Notes under the pieces: model-generated | What the model saw: the letters and a program-made list of their open reading frames with translations, nothing else | The model's database searches: none | Told to the model about the DNA's origin: nothing | Translations under genes and position numbers: made by a program | In this document: piece after piece, positions 6,908-13,081 of the stretch | How positions within the stretch are numbered: position 1 is the stretch's first letter | Layout: every line of letters begins with the position of its first letter | Assembly: GCA_964347945.1 (NCBI GenBank) | Contig: CAYGAW010000108.1 | Coordinates: 1-23,399 of the forward strand | Direction: 5' to 3' | DNA length: 23,399 nt | Source of the DNA: CAYGAW01 sp964347945 | GTDB lineage: Bacteria > Chloroflexota > Anaerolineae > UBA7937 > B3-Chlor

Positions 6908-9358
6908 TCAGGGCGTGTAGTTCTTGAGTGTGAGGGGCAGGAAAGCGAGGCAATCGCTCGTTCGATTGCGCCAGGCCATGATCTCGTAGTCCGCTGCATC
7001 ACTGCTCCCCGAGACGATGTCCAGGTCTCCGTCGTGGTCCAGGTCACCGAGAGCGACCGAGAATACCCACGCCGTGACCGCCCCCACGTCGTTCCGGGAC
7101 CAGAGCCCCGTGAAGGGTGAGCCGTCGTTCTGCCAGGCGATAACGTGGCCCACCCCCGAGTCGCCCCCAGAGACGACATCCAGGTCGCCGTCATGGTCCA
7201 GGTCACCAAGAGCGATCGAGACTACGCTGGTCCCGACTGCTCCCACGTCGTTCTGGAACCACAGGGCAAGGACGGGAGAGCCAAGGTTGTCCCAGGCAAT
7301 GACCTCGTAGTCCTCAAAGGGGCCACTGCTGGAGACGACGTCGAGATCTCCGTCAAGGTCCAGGTCGCCCGGGGCCACGGAGCGGACGCTATCTGCGCTG
7401 GCCCCTACGTCGCGCTGGGACCAGAGGCCTAAGAACGGAGAGCCGTCGTTCTGCCAGGCGATGACTTCCTTGTCCTCGCCGGAGCCGCTGCCGGAGACGA
7501 TGTCCAGGTGCCCGTCAGCGTCTAGGTCGCCGAGTGCAACCGACTCTATGCCTGCTGTGCTGGCCCCCACGTCGTTCTGGGTCCAGAGGCCGGAGAAGGG
7601 GGAGCCGCCGTTCTTCCAGGCGATGACCTCTCCAGAGGTACTACCGGAGACGATGTCCAGATCTCCGTCATTGTCGAGGTCACCCAGGGACACGGACCAG
7701 ACGGTAGCTGTGTCTGCCCCAACGTCCTGCTGGGACCAGAGGCCTAAGAACGGAGAGCCGTCGTTCTGCCAGGCGATGACTTCATTGTCCTCGCCGGAGC
7801 CGCTGCCGGAGACGATGTCCAGGTCGCCGTCGTTGTCCAGGTCGCCTAGGGCCACCGAGAACACGGAGCCCGTGCTGGCCCCCACGTCGCTCTGGGGCCA
7901 GAGGCCGGAGAAGGGTGAGCCGTCGTTCTCCCAGGCTATGACTTCGTAGTCCTCTCCCGCGCTGCTCCCGGAGACGATGTCCAGGTCTCCGTCGTCATCC
8001 AGATCACCCGCCGCTACCGAATACACAAAATTCACAGTAGTGGCTCCTACCTCAGCGCCGCCTGGGTAGAAACCCAGGCCGCGATGGCTCAGTGTGTTCT
8101 GCCAGGCGATGAGCTCGTAGTTCTCGCCCGAGCCGCTGCCGGAGACGATGTCCAGGTCGCCGTCATTGTCAAGGTCGCCCAGGGCCACCGAGAAGACGGA
8201 ATCCGTGCTGGCTCCCACATCGTTTTGCGTCCAGAGCGTAGCGAACGGGGAGCCGTCGTTCTGCCAGGCGATGACTTCGTAGTCCTCTCCCAGCCCGCTA
8301 CCGGAGACGATGTCCAGGTCCCCGTCATGGTCCAGGTCGCCCAGCGCCAGGGAGGTCACGGTGTCCAGACTGGCCCCCACGTTATTCTGGGTCCAGGGTT
8401 CCGAGAAGGGGGAGCCGTCGTTCTGCCAAGCGATGATTTCGTAGTTCTCTCCGGGCCCGCTGCCGGAGACGATGTCCAAGTCCCCATCGTGGTCCAGGTC
8501 ACCGAGCGCTACGGAGCGCACGTTGGCCGTGTTGGCCCCGACGTCCTGCTGGGACCAGAGACCGCCGGAGAAGGGGGAGCCGTCGTTCTGCCAGGTGATG
8601 ACTTCATTGTCCTCTCCGGAGCCGCTGCCGGAGACGATGTCCAGGTATCCGTCGTCGTCCAGGTCTCCCAAGGCCAGCGAGAGGACGCTGCTGGTGCTGG
8701 TGCCGACGTCGGCGTAGCCCCAGACGCCGGAGAAGGGGGAGCCCGCGTTCAGCCAGGCGACGACCTCGTAGTCCTCTCCGAGGCCGCTGCCGGAGACGAT
8801 GTCCAGGTCTCCGTCGTTGTCCAGGTCGCCCAGCGCGACGGTGGAGACGGAGTCGTCGCTGGCCCCCACGTCGTTCGGGGTCCAGGTGTCGGTGAAGGGC
8901 GTGCCATCGTTCTGCCAGGCGATGACCTCATAGTCCTCTCCAGAGCTGCTTCCCGAGACGATGTCCAGGTCGCCGTCATTGTCCAGGTCACCGAGGGCCA
9001 CGGACATGACGTGCGCCGTGCTGAGTCCTACGTCTTGCGTGGTCGACCAGGGGCCGGAGAAGGCGGTGCCGTCGTTCTGCCAGGCGATGATCTCGTAGTC
9101 CTCGCCTGACCTGCTCCCGGAGACGATGTCCAGGTCTCCGTCGTCGTCCAGGTCTCCCAGCGCCACTGAGCGGACATGGTCCGCGCTGGTGCCCACGTCG
9201 TGGCCCGCGGCGAAGGAGATGGTTCTGCATTCGGCCGACGGCGCTGCTTCTGCGTTGTAGGGTGGCCGACCAGCGATTAGCGTCGGGCACAGCAGGGCAC
9301 AAATGATGAGCACTCTGAGGAGCGGTCGCAACCTGGCCACGGATCTACTGCAATCCAT
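6908..9358 (-). CDS. Secreted FG-GAP/VCBS-type repeat protein with 14 repeats
   Basis: 816 residues; the start is supported by AGGAGGTGGTGAG before the ATG. Residues ~11-39 are a signal peptide (hydrophobic core LLRVLIICALLCPTLIAG). Residues ~58-797 are 14 tandem repeats of about 54 residues around SVALGDLDNDGDLDIVSGS, then GEDYEVIAWQNDGSPF and LWxxxDVGA. Each contains a D-x-D-x-D-G-x-x-D loop, the calcium-binding motif of FG-GAP/VCBS beta-propeller blades. Repeat 7 is longer (insert around SHRGLGFYPGGAE) and repeat 10 is shorter. The protein ends in FLPLTLKNYTP, a tail I associate with exported Chloroflexota proteins. There is no catalytic domain, so it is a surface or extracellular structural/adhesive protein. 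Fourteen blades could form two seven-bladed propellers (inference). Confidence 0.88.
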   Translation of the reverse strand: MDCSRSVARLRPLLRVLIICALLCPTLIAGRPPYNAEAAPSAECRTISFAAGHDVGTSADHVRSVALGDLDDDGDLDIVSGSRSGEDYEIIAWQNDGTAFSGPWSTTQDVGLSTAHVMSVALGDLDNDGDLDIVSGSSSGEDYEVIAWQNDGTPFTDTWTPNDVGASDDSVSTVALGDLDNDGDLDIVSGSGLGEDYEVVAWLNAGSPFSGVWGYADVGTSTSSVLSLALGDLDDDGYLDIVSGSGSGEDNEVITWQNDGSPFSGGLWSQQDVGANTANVRSVALGDLDHDGDLDIVSGSGPGENYEIIAWQNDGSPFSEPWTQNNVGASLDTVTSLALGDLDHDGDLDIVSGSGLGEDYEVIAWQNDGSPFATLWTQNDVGASTDSVFSVALGDLDNDGDLDIVSGSGSGENYELIAWQNTLSHRGLGFYPGGAEVGATTVNFVYSVAAGDLDDDGDLDIVSGSSAGEDYEVIAWENDGSPFSGLWPQSDVGASTGSVFSVALGDLDNDGDLDIVSGSGSGEDNEVIAWQNDGSPFLGLWSQQDVGADTATVWSVSLGDLDNDGDLDIVSGSTSGEVIAWKNGGSPFSGLWTQNDVGASTAGIESVALGDLDADGHLDIVSGSGSGEDKEVIAWQNDGSPFLGLWSQRDVGASADSVRSVAPGDLDLDGDLDVVSSSGPFEDYEVIAWDNLGSPVLALWFQNDVGAVGTSVVSIALGDLDHDGDLDVVSGGDSGVGHVIAWQNDGSPFTGLWSRNDVGAVTAWVFSVALGDLDHDGDLDIVSGSSDAADYEIMAWRNRTSDCLAFLPLTLKNYTP
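6967..9187 (-). repeat. 14 in-gene tandem repeats of ~162 bp
   Basis: The coding repeats are also close at the DNA level: blocks such as GCCGGAGACGATGTCCAGGT recur almost unchanged in most units. This suggests recent expansion or gene conversion, and copy number may vary between strains. Assembly across the array deserves caution. Confidence 0.85.
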
Positions 9359-9727
9359 CTCACCACCTCCTGGATGTGTCGCACGGGCAGGGTAGGCCGC
9401 CGGCAGTGTGCGTTTGTCAGCCAGTCGAGCTAGGTCTCACCGATGCGAAGGGCGTGTCCGAGCATCTGTGTTAAGCTGAGTCTCTGCTGGGTATTCTAGC
9501 TGTCTACTGAGAGGTTTGGACCGGGATATGTACCAGGTGAACAGGCAATCCTGTGAGAGCCAATGGCCAAGGAAGATGAACGACCTAATCGAGCTATACC
9601 CAAGGCCGGCGAAAACCAACCGACTCTTGCCCTTAATGTAGCATGATTTGGCACTCGTGTCAAGATCTCTCATGGCTGTCTGGATGAGGTGCGCTGACCG
9701 GCGGGTGCACCCGTGCCTGCTCGCAGC
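9359..9727. other. Intergenic region and leader of the FG-GAP gene
   Basis: No convincing gene is seen. Bases 9359-9375 carry the ribosome binding site of the FG-GAP gene on the minus strand, and a sigma-70-like promoter lies at 9635-9663, leaving a leader of roughly 270 nt. The minus-strand reading frame at 9437-9673 has no recognisable features. Confidence 0.5.
9635..9663 (-). promoter_or_regulatory. Sigma-70-type promoter for the FG-GAP gene
   Basis: On the minus strand TTGACA (9663-9658) and TACATT (9640-9635) are separated by exactly 17 nt. This points towards the FG-GAP gene, whose start is at 9358. The -35 is perfect and the -10 has four of six consensus bases. Confidence 0.6.
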
Positions 9728-9905
9728 TCAAGAGGTGGGCCAAAGGGATTCGGAACCGACGGCACAGTACTCCACGTGACCTCCTACGATGGTCATCAAG
9801 GTGTGAAGGTCTTTGATGGAGTTGGGGTTGACCGTGAGGGGACTGCCGGACAGGATGGTCGGATCGGCGATCTGCCCTGGGCGTAAACGCGCGATGACCT
9901 GCTCC
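9728..9905 (-). pseudogene. C-terminal fragment of an amidohydrolase (YtcJ-like)
   Basis: The minus-strand frame reads ARLRPGQIADPTILSG, SPLTVNPNSIKDLHTLM, TIVGGHVEYCAVGSESL. This is the end of metal-dependent amidohydrolases of the YtcJ group, where 'pGk.ADlvvLs.dPl.v.p..i.di.v..TivGG.vvy' is standard. Only ~58 residues remain; the whole catalytic barrel with its metal ligands is absent. Upstream of about 9905 the frame continues into unrelated sequence that is antisense to the membrane-gene remnant. The fragment is not expected to be functional. Confidence 0.65.
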
Positions 9906-9985
9906 TGCGAGACGGCGAGGCTGTTCGCATCTAGGTCTGGCTCGTGAATTGAGCGCACCACGAGCTCGATCGCGACCATCAGCCC

Positions 9986-10005
9986 CGCTAGACATCGCTA
10001 GACAT
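9986..10005. repeat. Tandem 10-nt duplication CGCTAGACAT
   Basis: Two perfect adjacent copies of CGCTAGACAT within the decayed flank. The equivalent flank after paralog 2 has one copy (CGCCAGACAT), so this is a local duplication. Confidence 0.6.
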
Positions 10006-10012
10006 CGGAGAG

Positions 10013-10034
10013 GGAGCACGGCGCGCCGTGCCCC
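10013..10034 (+). terminator. GC-rich palindrome in the remnant region
   Basis: GCACGGCGCGCCGTGC (10016-10031) is a perfect 16-nt palindrome. GG at 10013-10014 can pair with CC at 10033-10034 past one mismatch. It stands where paralog 2 has its terminator, so it is probably the degenerate counterpart. No T-run follows. Confidence 0.4.
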
Positions 10035-10054
10035 TTAGAGGTTGCCGCGCGGGG

Positions 10055-10231
10055 TGCGACGTGTGCCATCCGGTGGCGCAGGTGCCCACCCAAGGGGTCT
10101 TCACCTCTTACTCCGTCATCGGGGACCTCTTCGGCTGGTCGGCCGTAATCGGTTTCGTGGCCATCATCGTCTTGACTCTGGCTCGACGGCGGAGAGCCAG
10201 GCGTAGCGCACCCCGTCAGGTAGGGGGCTAG
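10055..10231 (+). pseudogene. C-terminal fragment of an apolipoprotein N-acyltransferase (Lnt)-like protein
   Basis: The frame reads HPVAQVPTQGVFTSYSVIGDLFGW followed by one hydrophobic helix (SAVIGFVAIIVLTLA) and a basic RRRRARR tail. In Lnt the nitrilase domain ends with 'vP.....TlY.r.GD.fgw' and the last membrane helix, which matches in order and spacing. The N-terminal helices and the catalytic Glu-Lys-Cys domain are absent. An in-frame ATG at 10028 exists, but no good ribosome site is seen. It could also be an unrelated one-helix peptide. Confidence 0.45.
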
Positions 10232-10275
10232 GTTGTGTTCTGACCGACGACCGAAATCTGGACGGGAGTCGAGAA

Positions 10276-10485
10276 ATGCATGAAGTCGAGATCAGGGCGA
10301 AGGGTCAGATTGACGAGCAGTGGTCCGAATGGTTCGAGGACTTGATGATCGCGCATCAGGAAGAGGGTGAGACGGTGTTAGTAGGTCGCGTCGTTGACCA
10401 GGCAGCGCTCCACGGGCTGTTGGCGAAAGTACGGGACTTGGGGTTAACGCTCGTGTCGGTGAACTCTGCAGAGATGGAAGAGTAG
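10276..10485 (+). CDS. Conserved small hypothetical protein
   Basis: 69 residues starting at ATG 10276 with GGGAG about 8 nt upstream. The sequence is acidic and soluble (EIRAKGQIDEQWSEWFEDL, VVDQAALHGLLAKVRDLGLTLVSVN). I recall similar short proteins in Chloroflexota and Actinobacteria with the same DQAALHGLLAKVRDLGL core, of unknown function. No membrane segment, Cys pair or catalytic motif is visible. A long hairpin follows within 35 nt of the stop, so it is probably a single-gene transcript. Confidence 0.75.
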   Translation: MHEVEIRAKGQIDEQWSEWFEDLMIAHQEEGETVLVGRVVDQAALHGLLAKVRDLGLTLVSVNSAEMEE

Positions 10486-10516
10486 AAGCGCGGTACTCTT
10501 GAGAGCAAGAGATCGG

Positions 10517-10557
10517 AGAAGAGAATGCCCCGCCATCTTGGCAGGGCATTCTCTTCT
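10517..10557. terminator. Strong hairpin after the small hypothetical gene
   Basis: AGAAGAGAATGCCC (10517-10530) and GGGCATTCTCTTCT (10544-10557) form a perfect 14-bp stem. Inside, GCC/GGC adds three more pairs past one mismatch. It lies between convergent genes (10276-10485 plus, 10721-12979 minus), so it can act in both directions. The T content lies inside the right arm and not after it. Confidence 0.7.
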
Positions 10558-10720
10558 GAGCGTAGGGCGAAGGTGTGGGATCGTGAAAGGGCCAGGCGTG
10601 TAGCATTGGCAGCCCTGAAAGGCGCAGAGATCGAAACCTAAGTGCCACCTACTGGCAGGCAGTCGCTCGAGCCGCTGCCGGCAGGTCTATCATCCCCTCG
10701 CTGTCGTCCCGTAGACTGGA

Positions 10721-12979
10721 TCATAACACGGACACTTCCGGTCCCCGAATCTTCACCAGCAGACACGACATTACGCCGGCCTGCTTGCCAGGGCACAGGC
10801 GGTGTTCCCCTTGGTAGGTTCTCCATTGGTCCAACGACATGGTGATCGTCCTGGAAGCTTCCTGGAACTTGGCGAGCTCTCCGAAGGAGTTTTGGTAGAA
10901 CCAGCGCGAGCCAAACTGGAGAGACGTGTCGGAAGGTCCAATCTGTACGGTCAGTGTGTTCTCGGGGGGATCAGGCCACCCTGCCAAGTTGATCTTCCAG
11001 GTCTGGCACGACAGCTTCATCGGGAAATTGAAGCTGAAACGCTGGGCGGACTGGTCGTTGGCGAAGACGCGGAACCAGCATTCAACCGTATCACAACTGG
11101 GACACACTGGATTGAACCAGCTGGTATCTACGCACTTGACCTCGATTTCCTCGAATACGACCTCGACTGAAACCGGGCATTCGGGCGTGCGATACTCATA
11201 CACCGCGCTTAGTCGAGATTGGGCCTCCCCTGCCACGGCAGCCACCTGCCAGCGCTGGCGTTTGTCGCATCCCGTGGGCGGGTTCACGCCTATGCCTCTC
11301 TTCTCCGCACCGAAAATCGTGGCGTAGGGTTGGTCATCCAGGAAAACCGCGAAGCCGGTGATGGTCTTCTCGTCGCCATTCCAATCCCAGTGGAGAGCTG
11401 TCCAGGACGAGCCCGGGACCCCGGGGCTGCTCTTGCCGAGCATGGTCAGGTTGTACGGTGAAGGGACACTCGGGTCCTCGTATGCATAAGTGGTCTCTTC
11501 GCCCTCTCCGCCGGCCTCACCGGCATAGGTCACAGCGTAGCCAATCTCGTAGCCCTCTGCCAGCAGGGGTAGTCGTGTGCCGGTCCATTGGCTGGAGTTG
11601 GTGGTGTCGCTGAAGGTGCCCAGCTTGCTCAACTCTTCTCCCGACCATCCCCAACACTCTCCGCTCATGTCCAGGGCGCCGTCCACAGGAATGGGAACCA
11701 GGAACTTCTTGTTGCCAGAAGCCCAGGTAGCGATGTTCCCCTGGCCACCCTGCACCTGGATGAAGGCGGAGTCGTCCTGGGGAAGGCGCTCCTCGGGGAT
11801 GTTCTCGAAGGACACGTAACAATACGCCTTGTCATAACCGCCGCGGACGCTCATGTCCAGGGCTTCAACCTGCAAGCGCGTGGGAGACGTTGTAGGACAC
11901 TGGGGGTACACTTCCAGCCAGACGATGTTACTGGGCTGCTTGCCGCCCAGGCCCACCGCCTCCACCCAGAAGCTCAACCCTCCGGTCTGAGGTGCTGGAA
12001 ACTCGAACCAGGCCGCGCCGCCCTTGGCGGGGGCGAGGGAAGCGATGAGTCGTGGGGATCCGGCCAGGGGAGCCATCCACACGTCGTACCGTAGTTCGTT
12101 CGCGGTGTTGTCCTGCCAGCGCAGGCGTATCAAACAATCCTCCACCACGCCCTGCAAATCAGTAGGGGCGGCCGGCGCTGTGAAGACGGGAACTGCCAGT
12201 TGAGGGAGTAGGGATCCAACTATGACGGGCAGAGGGACGGTGCTTGTCATGTTCGGCCCCGGCAGGATGGGTGTCAGGGGAACGACGCCCGGAGGCATGG
12301 GAACGGTGTCCGTCACTGATGGTGTGCCCGGGCTGGGTGGGAGGGCCGGGCCTACCGGAGGCGCCTGAGGTCCTGGCGGTGCCGGGGCTGAAGGGGCGGG
12401 CACAATGACCTCTGTGCCTGCGGGGGGCTCCTCATCGCCCAGGCCGGGGTTCAACTCGCGCACGGCCTCCGGCTCGACTTCGTGGGCCGCGGCGACATCC
12501 TCTATAGTCTGGCCGGGATCGACGACAACGGCCACAAGGCTCTCCTCCGCGGCAGCCTCGCCCGTGATGCCGATGGGCACGCTCTGGCCGATGATGCCCT
12601 GCGCATTGACGGCCCGCACAAAAAGCTGCTGAGGCCCCTCGGATACGAGGAGGCCGAAATGGGCATGGAAGGGAGAGATGCCGTCCGGCAGATCGGACTC
12701 CTGCGTGTCCACCAGTTGGCCGTTAAGCCACAGCTCAGCGCGGGTGATGGGAACCTCGCCCCAGGCGGTGGCCGAAACGGCAAGCTGGCTTCCTGCCGGC
12801 GCCGAGGACCCGGAAAGAGGCTGGCTCACATAGACTGTGGGCGGGGCGTAATGCGCGCGGGCGTGGTCCAGCTGGCGCTGGTACAGAAAGGCCAACCCAC
12901 ACATTCCAATCAACACGAAGGCCACCACCAAGGACAGGGCGACCGCTATCCACTTCACGTAATGCCTTCTGCTCTTCAT
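10721..12979 (-). CDS. Membrane-anchored surface protein with Ig-like, LysM-like and FnIII domains
   Basis: 752 residues; the ATG is preceded by CGGAGAA. A short basic N-terminus (MKSRRHYVK) and one hydrophobic helix (~11-32) give a signal anchor. Residues ~47-138 look like an Ig-like domain (TRAELWLNGQLVDTQ). Residues ~148-195 resemble a LysM module (VDPGQTIEDVAAAHEVEPEAV, LNPGL, GTEVIVPAP). A Pro-rich linker covers ~196-245. Residues ~270-358 resemble fibronectin type III (APTDLQGVVEDCLIRLRWQDN, RYDVWMAPL). The remaining ~390 residues are not recognised; they contain several Cys and Trp residues and a second FnIII-like stretch (TALHWDWNGDEKTITGFAVFLDD). It probably binds cell wall or glycan outside the membrane. 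It follows the Ig lipoprotein gene in the same direction, 102 nt downstream. Confidence 0.8.
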   Translation of the reverse strand: MKSRRHYVKWIAVALSLVVAFVLIGMCGLAFLYQRQLDHARAHYAPPTVYVSQPLSGSSAPAGSQLAVSATAWGEVPITRAELWLNGQLVDTQESDLPDGISPFHAHFGLLVSEGPQQLFVRAVNAQGIIGQSVPIGITGEAAAEESLVAVVVDPGQTIEDVAAAHEVEPEAVRELNPGLGDEEPPAGTEVIVPAPSAPAPPGPQAPPVGPALPPSPGTPSVTDTVPMPPGVVPLTPILPGPNMTSTVPLPVIVGSLLPQLAVPVFTAPAAPTDLQGVVEDCLIRLRWQDNTANELRYDVWMAPLAGSPRLIASLAPAKGGAAWFEFPAPQTGGLSFWVEAVGLGGKQPSNIVWLEVYPQCPTTSPTRLQVEALDMSVRGGYDKAYCYVSFENIPEERLPQDDSAFIQVQGGQGNIATWASGNKKFLVPIPVDGALDMSGECWGWSGEELSKLGTFSDTTNSSQWTGTRLPLLAEGYEIGYAVTYAGEAGGEGEETTYAYEDPSVPSPYNLTMLGKSSPGVPGSSWTALHWDWNGDEKTITGFAVFLDDQPYATIFGAEKRGIGVNPPTGCDKRQRWQVAAVAGEAQSRLSAVYEYRTPECPVSVEVVFEEIEVKCVDTSWFNPVCPSCDTVECWFRVFANDQSAQRFSFNFPMKLSCQTWKINLAGWPDPPENTLTVQIGPSDTSLQFGSRWFYQNSFGELAKFQEASRTITMSLDQWRTYQGEHRLCPGKQAGVMSCLLVKIRGPEVSVL

Positions 12980-13037
12980 GACGATTCTCCGTTTGTCAAG
13001 TGCAGTCTTCCGGGAGTGTCAAAGGTGTCCTCCGGCT

Positions 13038-13070
13038 AGACCTCCGAGGTTTCCAAAGCCTCGGAGGTCT
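13038..13070. terminator. Perfect 12-bp palindromic hairpin between the two surface-protein genes
   Basis: AGACCTCCGAGG (13038-13049) pairs fully with CCTCGGAGGTCT (13059-13070), and three inner pairs can close the loop to 3 nt. It lies 11 nt after the Ig lipoprotein stop (minus strand) and ~60 nt before the next gene's start. No T-run is present, so attenuation, transcript protection or a dispersed palindromic repeat are all possible. Confidence 0.6.
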
Positions 13071-13081
13071 CGAGCATCCTA

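Larger units (their letters stand above)
9905..10035 (+). pseudogene. Decayed 3' end of a third membrane-protein paralog with its terminator
   Basis: The plus strand reads ETARLFASRSGS and stop, against ETAKLFASKSG and stop in the gene ending at 6769. The DNA match is around GAGACGGCGA, GCTGTT and GTCTGG. Further on, ATCGCTAGACATCG (versus ATCGCCAGACATCG at 6837-6850) is followed by a G-rich/C-rich hairpin ending CCCCTT, as after paralog 2. So coding tail and downstream flank are both preserved, with the middle shortened. The rest of the gene is missing, replaced at ~9905 by the antisense amidohydrolase tail. Confidence 0.6.

Noticed and set aside
6706..7209. Protein-level similarity PDLDANSFAVS / PDLDANSLAVS between two minus-strand frames (near 6750 and 9930)
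   Set aside because: As proteins these are shadows; the similarity is explained by the duplicated plus-strand gene tail ETA(K/R)LFAS(K/R)SG.
8084..9109. A 341-codon plus-strand frame opposite the FG-GAP repeats, with a periodic GDDVQVxVVVQV pattern
   Set aside because: It is the antisense reading of the tandem repeats; the periodicity follows from the coding strand, and there is no ribosome site or known family.
6967..9187. Regular repeats that could look like a CRISPR array
   Set aside because: The unit is ~162 bp, fully coding, with no short repeat/unique spacer structure and no cas genes.
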